A DNA stretch of 46,402 nt from Paulinella micropora. Lineage: Eukaryota > Cercozoa > Imbricatea > Euglyphida. Numbering within the stretch: position 1 is the first letter of the stretch; the number at the start of each line of letters is the position of its first letter. A program made the position numbers and the translations under genes. Shown in pieces: positions 10,451 through 26,254 of the stretch. The notes under the pieces were generated by a model. That model was not told the origin of the DNA and did not search any database. It was given only the letters and a program-made list of their open reading frames with translations. The stretch lies in the NCBI GenBank assembly GCA_009731375.1, contig BJOX01000002.1:1643781-1690182 (forward strand), read 5' to 3'.

Positions 10451-12276
10451 GGTCACCCCCTTATCACCCAGCAAGATCATCCTCTTTGCTGCTCATCGTG
10501 CTCTACAAGGGTACCAACGCTACCTGGCCTACCCCTGGCAACGTGGAATGTTCGCCAACTCACGCCACGACGATCCCCTGTCACGTATCCGCGAGCACGA
10601 GAGGAAATGCTTGGACCCTTTTACCATACTGGGCTTCTACCATGGTCTTCTGCCCTCCGAAAAGAAGTTTCTGAAGGAAGTGGAGGAAGGTAAGTCTACT
10701 CCTCTCACTACGGACCTCTCGTGGACGCAATCAACGCAGGTCAAAGAGAATTTATTCACCAACTACTCTGGTGAGTACAGGAACGTTCTACTCAAGGCAA
10801 TCAAGGACAAGCAAACAAATTTGCTTCATCTACCATTGGTACCAACACCATCACTCACGCTGATGTGCAATCCCAACGTGACGGCCCACGACATCTACCC
10901 GGAGTATTTGGGACCTACAGGCTCTGCAGCTCAACAGGAGGCTCTCTGGAACCAACTGGGTACTCTCATCCCTCGAGGTATATGTTAATCATTTACCTAT
11001 TTCGACGTCGATGCCTGGAGCACCTGGATCACTTCATGGATTGGTACTTCCAGCCCCTGCAAGCACCCCAGTTACCGTGCCTCCATCGACCCTGATTGGT
11101 TCGACGCCAGCAACAGCCCTGGGAAGTATTCCTCCGGGACTTGCACCGCTGACTCACCCATCAACGAGCCCCACTGCGCCTACTGCTCCATCAACGGCTG
11201 CAGCATCGCCCCCCGTAGCTACCCCATCGATGGCTTTTACTCCAGTTACGATGCCCGCAGGTGCAACAGCATTGGCCCCCATTGGTAGGGTACCTCCTAT
11301 CACCCCTGTCGGTCTGTTCGCCCACCCTGGAAGTCTAGCAAGTGGAGCTATACCCCTACCACAGCGTGTACCGCATCCGTCACTGGCATCCATCGTGGCA
11401 TCTCGCCCACCTGCCCCATTGGTCAATCGAGCACTGTCCATGACTGACTCAGCTCTCACGTCACCATTTCGACCGATAATTGGCCCTTGGACCCAGACCG
11501 GCCTTTGCTCCATTGACAGCAACTCCGACTGATTCGTCAGGTTCAACCCCCGCTACATTGACGCCGGCACGCCCAACGCCTCGCATCTCGCTGGGTACAA
11601 CAATGCAAGGTAGTAGAATCACACTGAGCCCTCTCTTCCCCGTTGTGGAAGAAGCCTACCCGACTCTGCTCGCTGGCAGTACGAACCCTCCCGTGGAGAA
11701 CCAAGGTGGAGCCCCTGGGACGGCAACAACCGGTAATGCAACAGCGGCTACTCCGGCTCCTGCGTCATCGTCATCAAGCTCATCTTCAAGCACTGAATCG
11801 AGCTCAACATCGAGCTCGCCTGCAGGATCGTCACCTGATCCATCGGTCTGGTACCACGATTGCGACTCAGCCACCGGCCCCTTCGACGGAGAATGGCCCT
11901 CCGGGGACGGCTACACCATCCACGCCATCGTCCGGGAATGAATCCTCGTCAGCATCGTCGACAACAAGAGTCCTGCGATCGTCCACCTTTGCAGGTATTC
12001 CACCCCGCACGCTACACATGATGGCCCGAGTTCGATCCCTCTTCGTGATGACCCGCCCGACCACCGCGGCGGGGCATGACGTTGCTACTCAAGCCCGCGA
12101 ACTTGCATTCAACCTACAGTTGAACAACTTGTCAATGCTGTTGGCATGCAACCGCATCATCGATACGGTGAACAAGTGGGGAGACAAGGTCTTGCAATGG
12201 CCCTCATGGACGCATACTGGTCTCGGTACATTCGTGTCACTGACGAACGCATCCGCGTCGGAGCATCATTCCGTAC
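10451..12276 (+). pseudogene. 5' coding part of the Gag-bearing block, frame broken
   Basis: The open frame after 10451 reads VTPLSPSKIILFAAHRALQG and continues to 10977 with a protein-like composition (AHDIYPEYLGPTGSAAQQEA). A Pro/Ala/Thr/Ser-rich stretch follows in a different frame (11021-11532), then another frame (11480-11941, with a poly-Ser patch), then another (to about 12200, RELAFNLQLNNLSMLLACNR). The shifts could be short introns: gt...ag intervals of 43 nt (10978-11020) and 37 nt (11458-11494) restore the frame and share the octamer ATTTCGAC. Near 12195-12265 two further shifts have no good intron and look like one-base changes. The domain content is not recognised. Confidence 0.35.
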
Positions 12277-14528
12277 ATGCTCATGGAATATTTCATGGAG
12301 CTGTTCAAGGGACGACTGGACAAGGGAGACACGAAGCGACCAGCTCTGCAAGCCCTTAAACTTCGACGCTTCAAGAAGGAAAGCCTCTCAGGATATGTAA
12401 ATCGTTGCATCACAAGCTACGAGACGGCCCATGCAGCTGGCTACCAGACGGCCGACTTCAATCAAGTCCGCGATGTGTCTCGGATGCTTACGCCCATGGA
12501 ACGAGAGCGATGGACCCTATACGCCACCGAGATATTTAAAGCAATTGGTGTCGCATGGCCCCGCGATCTCGCTGACCGTCTGCCCTGGACCAACTCCCTC
12601 GATCTCCATTGCATGGAAGAATATTGGCCCTGGATGGAAAGTACTACGAAGCCCTCCTCGGCCGCCACATACAAGCGACTACGGGAGCGCCCTCCTCGTC
12701 CGACGCCTTCCACCTTCTCCCGTGATTCAACCGTCAAGGTCGACACTTGTCAGAAGAAACCGCGTAGGACGCAGCAGGAAAACAAGGAGAACAAACGCCC
12801 TCCTCGTCAGAAGCGCAAGGCTGACGCCATGTCGATGGCTCAACCGGCTGCATCACCGGATCGTGGACGCCTCAACAAGCGGACTAAGACGGACAAGCCA
12901 GCCCCGACTACGAAGAAGACGGTAACACGCCCACCCTTTACCAAGGCGAATGCGATTGCCATCCCTTCGAAGCAATCGTCGATGGTTACTGCCGCCACCA
13001 AGTCCACCCCGATCTCGCCAAAACGCCCACCCTTCACCGGGATTCCATGCTCCTACTGCAAGGAACATAACCAGTTCCTCAAGCCGAATCAGATCCCGAA
13101 GCACTCGCTTGAAGAATGCAAGCTTCGACAACAGCGTTGTCAAGACGAAGGCAAGCATTGCAACTGGAAGCCATCCTCGAACACCACGCGGAAGCCATCC
13201 TCGACCGCCGCGCGGAAGCAGCCACGGGCTTTCCACATGACGACGCGCGCAGCGTCTCAGGAGTCACGACGTCTACTCCGCATTTCTACAACCCCGACCG
13301 TCGTCTGCGGGAATGTATACGCGCGCAAATCACTGCGCCCGTCCCCGGAAGAAGACATCATTGGTAAGACTACATGCGTTCTGGACTCGGCCTGCAACTG
13401 CAAAGGCGTGGCCCTCCTCGTATGGGTAATACACCAAGGACTTGAGATCGTGTCGCTCCCACCTGTCGACGCACGCTCATCTATGGGTGCTGAAGCCACT
13501 CTTTCTGAAGGCATTGAACTTTTCGTCTCGGCCACGCCGACGTCTCCTCTTCATGCCATCACGATATATATTTCGAGCCACCTTCCCGAAGGTATGAACC
13601 TGCCTTTCGCCAACGAGGTCTCGGCCCAGCTCAACCTCTCCATTGACGACGCGCAAGCGATTCGGCCCACGGACTACATGCCCCTGAAGCGGCCTTCCAA
13701 GCAGATCGTCTACGAGACGGAGTTCCATCTCTTCGAGACGCCACTTCAAGTCGGTGATTTACAACTTGCTACGGTTAGCTACGACTTTCGCCCTACAACG
13801 TTGGCGAAAGAGACGTTCTACCCGATAGCCAAATTCAAAAAAATCATCGACCGCCGTCCCAAACTGCAGCTCCCTTCGAACTCCCACGACCTTCTGTCTA
13901 CTTCGAACGCCCACCTCTATGGCCGCCAAGTCAACCTGTTCATGTCTTCACGTAAAAGAAGGCCTTGCGACGGAAACGTCGGATGGCCGGTTCGCAACGA
14001 AGAAGACGATGAAGACGAAGACGAAGAGTCCAGTGAAGAGGTCGAGGAGGTCGAGGAGCAAGACGAAGAAGCAGCTGAGGACGAGGACGAAGAAGGCTAC
14101 GACGGCATAGACTCTGTAGAAGAAGAGGAAGAAGAAGTTGAACTGGCAGTCGAAGTGGTTGAAAAAGAGAGCGAACAGGACAGCGAGAGCCAAGCCAGCC
14201 ATCCTACGCCCTCGCAAACTCAACACATCACTCATCGCGCCCGAAGCGGAAATTTGGAATCGAAGCGACCGGGTACTCCTCCTTCCAAACGACAGAAACT
14301 GGAGGCATCCTCAAATCCAGAAGAGTCTCCATCTCCAGCTGCTGCGACAGCCACGCCTTCCACGAGTGGATCGGCCCAGGGATGGAAAGACACGCCTCCC
14401 TCTCAAGTGGGAAACACGCCGAATGCCTCCCAGATTGGAATTAGCCCTTGGCGTCCATCAGCTTGGAAAAGGGAGGANNNNNNNNNNCATCAGCTTGGAA
14501 GAGGGAGGACGCACTGGCACGACAATAG
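12277..14528 (+). CDS. Gag-like protein with Cys/His knuckle and acidic region
   Basis: Residues 1-120 resemble the retrotransposon Gag fold: MEYFMELFKGRLDKGDTKR, then ALKLRRFKKESLSGYVNRC and long helices. A basic Lys/Arg region follows (about 150-240). Next comes a variant knuckle, CSYCKEHNQ...HSLEEC (about 257-283), wider than the usual CX2CX4HX4C, with a second Cys/His cluster after it. A VLDSAC sequence near residue 367 could be a protease active site, but the rest of the fold is not convincing. Residues about 570-660 are highly acidic. When the duplicated ends at the 10-N gap (14478-14487) are collapsed, the frame ends at TAG 14526-14528 in the context CAA-TAG-CTC. The true N terminus lies upstream. 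Confidence 0.5.
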
Positions 14529-16126
14529 CTCGCTCAACTTCGAGGCAAGCCTTCGAATACGAGACTCTCTTTGAGCTATCGGTCATCACCATCATCATCA
14601 TCATCATCATCATCATCAGCGTCATCATCATCGTTAGTGCCGCCCGCTCCGACTTTGACTACGCCATCTACGGCCGCCTCTGTGGCGCTCCCTCAAGCTC
14701 AGTCTTCGTCATCATCGTCGTCATCAGCACTACGAGTGGCGACCGCAGATTGTATGCCGGCAAGACCAATAAGCGATGGCCTGGTTCGTGACCTTAAANN
14801 NNNNNNNNGGCTCGTGACCTCAAACAGAGTCAGGGATCACCAATTCCTCGATTGCCGCTTCAGACCGAAGCACGTGCTCCGGCCCCGGATCCCGAACCCG
14901 AGGCACCCGAGCCATCCCCCATAGGAAGTGTTCGGCCCCTTGGCATAAGAATCCGACTACGGAGCTTCACTACTGGTGGTAGGCCGTCCCGGCTTGCAAG
15001 TGTTTCCCCCAATGTCGGACGCGGCCCTCTGCACGAATACCCGAGCCGCAGACTCGCGGGATTCGAAGCACCGCCAATGACACCAAACGCCCGTCGCGCA
15101 ATCGGAGATCCCTTTCAACTTCGACGAGCTGAAGTCCTGACTCCAGTCCCCACTTTACGCGCGAGTCAGAACCCACAACAGACGTACAAGGAGGTCCGAC
15201 CGGTACCAAACGTATGGGTACCTCCAAACTTTATCCCCGAACGCAAAGAAGAGGAAAAGGCTTCTGCTTCGGACGAGGACTTATGGATCGTCAAGGAAGT
15301 ATACGCGAACTACTTCCCGACCATGGGATCCGTTTGCTTCGTGGGCACATACCCCAGTTGTCCACACCTTGGTTATTGGGTCCCGGAACGAATGATCACT
15401 AGCCAAGGACTATGGCCCGACAACATCACTCCAGTAAGCGGCGGTTGGGACTACCCTCGAGTGGAACGATCGTTGCTGCGCACGGCAGAAAACGCCCGTG
15501 GGACCTACCAAATCCCGCCACCGAAAAATGACATCCACTGGAGATGTGCGGAGCAGATGGTCTTCCCGTATACAGACCACTACAACTTTATCGCCAACCT
15601 GCTCCTGGCGCGAACTTTCCTCCCATGGACTGCAGCACTGAACCAGGCTTCGAGTTCATCCTCGAGTTTGTCTATGAGTGCATCGTTAAGCTCATCGGCA
15701 AGCTCATCGTCAAGCACAACTTCGAGCACAACTTCGAGCACAACTTCAAGTTCGTCCTCGAGCTCGACATCGAGCTGGTCGTTCACTACGGCGCCTCCAC
15801 GCACCCGGGAGAGTCAGATCTACATACGTACGGACCCTCGCCAGATGTATGGGAACACCCCTTGGGGCGGCTCTGATATCGAGTTTGGTGAAGCCACGTT
15901 CGGCCTCAGTCGTGACAAACCTACGCACCTCATGCAACTCTACTGGCCTTCTCGCAACATACCTCATGAGATGGACCACTCGACATTCTCCGACTTCACG
16001 TTGGGAATGGGTCTTATCGACAACGGCGCGATTGCAAGACACGGCGTCGTCAACACGGAAGCCCTCTGCCTAGTCAGAGTTAAACGCTTGCGCCAACGCC
16101 TCCTTCAGGAAGCAACAGTGGACTAG
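14529..16126 (+). CDS. unknown protein with poly-Ser patches, in frame after the Gag-like TAG
   Basis: This is the same frame as the Gag-like ORF after its TAG. It runs through poly-Ser (about 14590-14720) and, once the duplicated ends at the 10-N gap 14799-14808 are merged (offset 26), continues without a stop to TAG at 16124-16126. It is rich in Pro/Arg at first, then globular: WVPPNFIPERKEEEKASASD, VKEVYANYFPTMGSVCF, MYGNTPWGGSDIEFGEATFG. A long Ser/Thr insertion sits at about 15645-15785 inside this globular part. There is no good ATG right after the TAG. No family is recognised. Confidence 0.45.
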
Positions 16127-17080
16127 AACGTCCTAACAAAGGAGACCGTGGAAAAGATCCTCAACCATCCGAAAGGCGCAAGCACGATGCATGGATTTTT
16201 GAAATCCCCTTTGAAGGCCACCATCTTCCATTTAGGCCCGGCACATGGACGAAGTACTGCGCAACTCCTGTGTACAGCCCTCGTTGGCCGCCAAGTGGAG
16301 CCTACCGGAAACGTAGACTATTTCCGCACCGGCATGGCGTATCATCCGGAGCGACCTTGGGGATACAAAGCCTCATCGTATTTAGGACTCATTGTCGGTA
16401 ACACCCCGAGAACAGCACCCCGAAACACCATTATGGACGCGCTTTCCGAAGGTGAGTTGCTTTTCCCGTGGAGTTGCATGGAAACCCCGTCTACAGGCCA
16501 ATACACCATGGCTCCGGGATTCGGCACCGCATTACAACAACGCTACTCGTTCAGGTTACCAACACGAGAACGCTGTTTCGCACTTCAGCACTACTTTCAC
16601 CGACTCCCTTGCATTGATCCCATATGGCTGAAGATCACTGCGTTGGACTCTTACACCGACATCCAAAATGTACTAGTGCGCGAACGCAGCTACCTCTGCA
16701 CGGTCGACCTCCCGAATAACTATTTCAACCCTAGCTCCCTGTCCATCTACTACATGAATGGGCGTGACGAAGAATTCTTCGACAATATCCTCCAACACAA
16801 TTGGCAGGGACTAACGGGAGGAATAACAGTCAAGAAAGGTACATGGTCACTAGGAGGCCGAAACAGCGCTAACCTTGCCAACTATCTTCAACAATGCCCA
16901 AACTGGATCGATCCACAGAATCCAGACGCTTCCAACATAAAATGGCCCACTACATTTTACTGGAAGCGATACGACAACGTGGAGTGGGTTATAGCTCAAA
17001 TCGCTATTTATCTTATCGCCAGCCAGACCGGCAAACGCTTCAGCCGCGAAATCCACGTAGTCGTATCCCTGCGACTATGA
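16127..17080 (+). CDS. unknown globular protein, in frame after a second TAG
   Basis: The frame of the previous ORF continues for 317 codons to TGA at 17078-17080. The composition is that of an ordinary globular protein rich in aromatic residues (TGNVDYFRTGMAYHPERPWG; IYYMNGRDEEFFDNILQHNW). No signal peptide or clear membrane segment is visible. The first in-frame ATG lies about 20 codons in (STMHGF), so independent initiation is possible but not obvious. I do not recognise the family; it could be the C-terminal part of the preceding protein. Confidence 0.45.
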   Translation, partial: NVLTKETVEKILNHPKGASTMHGFLKSPLKATIFHLGPAHGRSTAQLLCTALVGRQVEPTGNVDYFRTGMAYHPERPWGYKASSYLGLIVGNTPRTAPRNTIMDALSEGELLFPWSCMETPSTGQYTMAPGFGTALQQRYSFRLPTRERCFALQHYFHRLPCIDPIWLKITALDSYTDIQNVLVRERSYLCTVDLPNNYFNPSSLSIYYMNGRDEEFFDNILQHNWQGLTGGITVKKGTWSLGGRNSANLANYLQQCPNWIDPQNPDASNIKWPTTFYWKRYDNVEWVIAQIAIYLIASQTGKRFSREIHVVVSLRL

Positions 17081-17700
17081 CATGGTCAACCCGTACTTGC
17101 GAGAGAAACGTTTGAAAGGTTAACCTTCTGGCGTCCCATGCCTTCGCAGACGGATGAACTACCACCACAATCCCCACATCCGGAGATGGACGCCGGGGAA
17201 CGCAGAATCGGCGCTACCGGTGGATCAACATACAGACACGGGCCGCTGGATCAATCTGAAGACAGCCGAGACTACAGAACGCCTCCGCAAGTTCTATTGC
17301 AAAATGGAGATGTCTCAGTCGGATCTTCAAGCCGAGGCACTTCTGAATCTGCCCCTCCCGATCCACACGCTGAGTCCGCTGGAAACATGCGGACACCGTA
17401 TCGGCTTCCCCAGGGAATGTTCATCGACCCTGGATTCGACGTGTGCATGATCCCGGATGGACAGTCCGGACTACCGGGATCCAGCAACTGCCCGATCGAC
17501 GTCGAAATGCTCGACAACGCGGTATTCGCCCCAACTTCCGGCGCCAGCGCTAGCAGTTCGAGCTCTAGTAGTTCGAGCTCTAGTTCGGGCCCCACGCCTA
17601 CCAACACTGCGGGATCAGTCCCCGATCCGACACCCGCTACACAGAGTACTGCAAGCACGCAGCCTGCACCTAAGACTCAGACACATCACATGCACATGGT
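17081..17700 (+). CDS. Ser/Pro-rich ORF, in frame after TGA; possible 5' exon of the kinase gene
   Basis: The same frame continues after TGA with an ATG at 17138 (MPSQTDELPPQSPHPEMD) and a poly-Ser patch near 17545-17590. A possible donor (gtaaac) follows CAC ATG at about 17699. It would join in phase 0 to the first clear kinase-gene exon at 17841, so this ORF may be the N-terminal exon of the kinase gene rather than part of the mobile block. Neither alternative can be settled from sequence alone. Confidence 0.35.
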
Positions 17701-17840
17701 AAACATGCAACATGCAAAAAATATTGTTTTTGACACAGGAGATAAAAGTACAGTCAATAATGTAGCAAGTGAGGACAATCTCTCTTTGCTCTCATCCTTT
17801 TTGCTGTGTTGGGTGTTTCCTGACTGATGCGTGGGTGCAG

Positions 17841-22364
<4,524 letters not shown>

Positions 22365-23800
22365 GGTACAGCTGCCCTGGTAACGCTTGCCTGGTTGTAT
22401 CATGCTGTGTTGTGTTGTCTGGATTGTGCAGCAGCCAGAAAAAAACAGGCAGCTCAGGACAGTCGCAGTACTACTGGTTCTGCGATGTCCGCGCCGGCAC
22501 CTGCAGGAGGCGCGTGCGCCTTCTCGCCCTCGGGGCCGACCGGCTCCCTTGTATGGGCCTATGACAGGCCGGCACCAAGTGCAAGAGCTGCGGACAGCCC
22601 ATGAGAGTACATTCCTAGTCGTAAGCAGAAACATGGAAATATGCCACTGCGCGTGTATTAGGTAATAGATGTGTGTTGGAAGGAGGAAGTTGTTTTGCGC
22701 AGTGTTTGAAAATTTGATCTTCAAGTTGAACTTGAGTTTGCTATTCGTCTGTTAAGAGCTGACATCCATACTAACGAGAAGCAAGACCCTCGGACTTTCA
22801 TTATTACTAAGTTATTGAAAAGTTCTTTCATGTTGCTATGATGTCACAATTTATGTAAAATCAATATATAATCCCCTACGGATCTATTCGTCTGACTGCA
22901 TAAACAATCAAGCACCACCCTCCACTTCGTTATTTCCAGTACCTTCCCTTTACTGAAATGAAATATAAAAAACTACCAGTGATATTAATAGTATAACTCT
23001 TAATATACAAAAAGAAAACTTGAGTATTAATATAATAGTTTTTGATAAGTGTTTGCGTAAAAAAATAAGTTACTATTTCAACTTTGAATGCAACAGGCGG
23101 CCCCTCCGAAATCATAGCTCTAAGTCAAGATTAGGAAAATTGTTGGCAAGTCAAAGACATGTCAAAGGCAACTCATGTGCAACTCATGAGCAACTCAAGT
23201 TCCGGCTGACTCCCGCCGGCTGGTTATTAACGTAATCAATTTATCAATAGACTCAGAGCACTGCAAGCCAGACTCGAATGTCGGAGAAGGAATCTGCTAA
23301 GTACTTGCTTAAACTTCTTAATCAAAAGTGAATTAAACCTTATGTTATCGGTAATATTATATCAGTATCATAGCCTGTTAATAATCATATTGCTATTTGC
23401 CTTCCGTGGTCGGAACATCATATAGCGATCTGAAAATTTTCAAGCCTAGCGGTCAGAACCCGAACCGTGCCCAAAGTCCCCGTTGTTCCTATTCATTTCC
23501 CGGCGACGTTACCCGGAGTTACAGTTACTTACTGTTAGTTTCATTTGTCGTAGGGACTCGGACGGATCATCTAATACTTCTGGCAAATTCGGGGGCCACT
23601 TAATTATTTATATGCCGGCGCACCCGATATATAATGGCAATACATTTTTTGAAAACAGTTATTTAATAATAGGGGTTTATTTACACTTACAATATTATGA
23701 TTCATCAATCACTTTTCATTCACTGAGCTTAGATAAAACACTTTGTTTTATCACGGTTCCGATGATTCAGAAATCTGATTATTCAAAACTTGGTAAGGGC

Positions 23801-23836
<36 letters not shown>

Positions 23837-23975
23837 GTATAATATGATTTTACATTACGTAAAACTATAAGTTTATCTTCCGACTCTATAAGTCAGTAAG
23901 CCATAGTAGCATATATTCTCAGTGCTGAGCTGAGGCACTGATACGCAAATGTAAGAAAAGTATGTACACATATTA

Positions 23976-24018
23976 TTTATCGGTCACCTTCACAAAATGT
24001 GATCAGGTTACCGATAAA
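23976..24018. repeat. 43-bp near-perfect inverted repeat
   Basis: The left arm TTTATCGGTCACC pairs with the right arm GGTTACCGATAAA with one mismatch. The spacer holds its own TCACA...TGTGA arms, so almost the whole segment can fold as one hairpin. It could be a miniature element remnant or a regulatory hairpin; no function is evident. Confidence 0.7.
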
Positions 24019-24046
24019 ACTACATATGCCGCGGCGCGCCCAATTC

Positions 24047-24093
24047 GACGTGTTTTGTGGGCTCACCGGCCCGGCTCGCTCGCAAAACACGTC
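24047..24093. repeat. 11-bp perfect inverted repeat with GC-rich loop
   Basis: GACGTGTTTTG (24047-24057) pairs with CAAAACACGTC (24083-24093) around a 25-base GC-rich loop. It stands out in an AT-rich region and lies about 30 bases from the preceding hairpin. Confidence 0.65.
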
Positions 24094-24405
24094 AAATTTG
24101 TGGCTAGCCGCATAATATACTATTCGCTCTCTCAATAAATAAGCTTATATATCGCATCGATAAAACTTGATAACTCCGCTAGGTAAAACATAAAACAAAT
24201 ATAGATCTTATTTTACAATGTTACATATTACTTGACACTTCATTCAAAGTTTCAAGTAATATTACATATATATATATGCATACTATGCATATGTGTACAT
24301 GTGTATAACTGGTACCGTCTGAACATTCAACGTTTGATTTCGAAGTCTGCAACAGGACTGGATCCTTTATCAACCGTGAGCAACGACACCAAAAAGCACA
24401 CGTGT

Positions 24406-24563
24406 GAAAGCGACATTTGTGCAAAACGACACTTGTGCACTTGTTCAAAAACGACACTTGTGCAAAACGACCATGGACCAAAATGACACTTGTGCAAAAC
24501 ATTTGTGAAAACGGCACTTGTGCAAAACGACGCTCGTGTGCAAACGGCATTTGTGAAAAACGA
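24406..24563. repeat. degenerate minisatellite with core ACTTGTGCAAAACGAC
   Basis: About eight imperfect units of 15-20 bp share ACTTGTGCAAAACG, ATTTGTGAAAACGGC and similar. ORFs on both strands across it are repeat translations (CTSVVLHKCRF). No function is evident. Confidence 0.8.
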
Positions 24564-24814
24564 CACGGATTCGACCTTGACCCGAGGCCGCGGGTACAAA
24601 ACGACTGTGAGTCAATATCAAAAGCAAATCAATGCCTTGTTGTGTAGATGTGCTTTCCACATGAGAGTGAGGTATTCATGAGGAATCTTTCACTCTCTCT
24701 CTTACTTACTCTCTCTCTCTCTCTCTCTCTTCTCTCTTTCTTTCTTTCTTTACGATCTGCCAAGGTGATGGCCTTGGCGTAGACGTAGAACGTGATAGCG
24801 GAGGCTGTACAAAA

Positions 24815-24857
<43 letters not shown>

Positions 24858-25600
24858 ATGTGAAGGTGGGGGAAATACTGGGGACGGAACGGGTTCGTAA
24901 TGATAGACGTTGGATGGCGATTAGGGATTTGTGGGAACTACAATGGTATAGGTGGGACGGGGTAGAGAAAGAGGCGATATGGAAAATATTTGCGGCCACA
25001 GAGAAGGCGCGGTATCAATTCGCTTTTATGGCATGATGGCAAAAGTAGAGAGGACATGCCAGGAAAGAGGAACGGGTACATACGTATACGGCATGGGCTT
25101 GTGCAAGAGGAAAGCCTCAGCAAGCAAAACGGTGGATTGACGTTTTAAGGAAACGGGGCGAAGACAGCTGGACGATGTTTGTTGAATTTTTACGGCTAAG
25201 GGGTTTGATAGAATTGCTGGACCCGAAGGGACCGGACTGTCACAGGGACTGGGAGAGCATCGAGACATGGGCATGGGTTCAGGAACTACAGATGGATTAT
25301 AGACAGTGGGTTCAGAGGGAAAGGGAACCTAATAGGGAGATAGAGAGACAAGAGGACACGTCAGCTCGGGAATCAAAGAGGACGAGAGAGGAACCGGCAA
25401 AGAAGGAGGACAGTGACTGTCTGCAAGAGACTGCGGCAGAGGTGGTGGAGTGGATGCGAGGCATCCCTGAGGAGGAATGGGAAATGATGAATTGGGACGA
25501 GGTGTCACCAGAGGTTTATTGGGGGAAAGAAGGAAAGGACCCAAATAAGGAGGGGTTTACAATTACAGACATGGAAAACGAAAACAAACAGAGGTTTTGA
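24815..25600 (+). pseudogene. unknown Trp/Glu-rich protein with two in-frame stops
   Basis: One frame continues from the (GA)n tract (EREWDVKVGEILGTERVRND) to TGA 25598-25600. It is interrupted only by TGA at 25034-25036 and TAG at 25046-25048, three codons apart. On both sides the composition is protein-like (WACARGKPQQAKRWIDVLRK; EVVEWMRGIPEEEWEMMNWD). From the TTG at 25175 it is open without stops. The family is not recognised. It is either a decayed ORF, a short unspliced intron, or read through. Confidence 0.35.
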
Positions 25601-25734
25601 CAGCGGAATAACAAAAGGGTCTATGGGGACGGGTTTGGGGTCTTGATATGTTATAAGAGAGAGCGGGTACATGGCGGGGATGAATGTATGGGCAATTGGA
25701 CAGATATGATATGCTCCCTACTTTAGAGTCTACA

Positions 25735-26210
25735 TGGCAGCGATCGGGGGAGGAGAAGCGAAGGTGGAAGGCGTGGGGTGGATGCCACCGAAGATGGCGG
25801 CAACACCATTTACTCCGGTGGGGAGGAAGGGGGCGCCCGTGCGGACATCGGAAGCCAAGGCAGAGGCCCCGGTGGCGGCGACTGATCCGGAATAAGCTAA
25901 AAAACCTCCGTCGATGTCCATGGTGTTGAACTTCCACGACATGATGCAAAGGGTGCCGGAGATGGCGGCAGAGACATACCAGCAGTTATCACCGACACAG
26001 TACTTGGTGTGGATGAAGAGAGATGCAGAAGGGGGTTTGTTGGGTGAGATGGAAGATTGGAGTTCATGGGAGTGGCAAAGGGGCAAACATTCATGCGGGC
26101 CGGGTAAAACTTTGCCAATGGTCACGTTGATCCACTTGGCGGAGGCTCTATATATGGGGGTGGGATTTTATCGGGGAAGGGTGAAGAAAGGGGACCTGGT
26201 GAAGTATTAG
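25735..26210 (+). pseudogene. unknown ORF with one internal TAA
   Basis: An ATG at 25735 opens MAAIGGGEAKVEGVGWMPPK. A TAA at about 25894-25896 interrupts the frame, which then continues as AKKPPSMSMVLNFHDMMQRV and QQLSPTQYLVWMKRDAEGG to TAG at 26208-26210. The second part has its own Met codons (25914), so it might be expressed separately. No domain is recognised. Confidence 0.3.
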
Positions 26211-26254
26211 ATGCGCCCTATGCTAGAGGAAGGACACTGTCATTATAACAGCTG

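Larger units (their letters stand above)
10451..17700 (+). mobile_element. Gag-bearing block of unknown type (possible novel retroelement)
   Basis: A GC-richer block, almost free of microsatellites, lies between two microsatellite-laden genes. It encodes plus-strand proteins only: a Gag-like protein with a variant Cys/His knuckle and a long acidic region, then three unknown products. From about 12277 onward these share one reading frame once two false 10-N gaps are collapsed. No reverse transcriptase, integrase, LTR pair or tail was found, so the borders are approximate and the mobile nature is inferred from the Gag-like part. It could instead be a decayed host gene or a virus-derived insertion. 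Confidence 0.45.
22365..24810. other. AT-rich intergenic region with hairpins and a minisatellite
   Basis: Beyond the kinase stop there is a possible spliced 3' UTR (open stretch 22432-22620, Ala/Pro-rich). AT-rich unique sequence without a convincing gene then extends to about 24690, followed by (CT)n and (GA)n tracts. Two hairpins and one degenerate minisatellite are listed separately. Confidence 0.6.

Noticed and set aside
12277-17827. A reassigned stop codon (alternative genetic code)
   Set aside because: Both TAG and TGA interrupt frames, but only in mobile or Gag-like blocks. The F-box gene, kinase and RanBP2-like ORF end normally on TAG, TAA and TGA and have no internal stops.
22432-22620. 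Ala/Pro-rich open stretch after the kinase stop
   Set aside because: It could be a spliced final exon, but the preceding exon reads into TAA before any usable donor, so it is more likely 3' UTR or intergenic.
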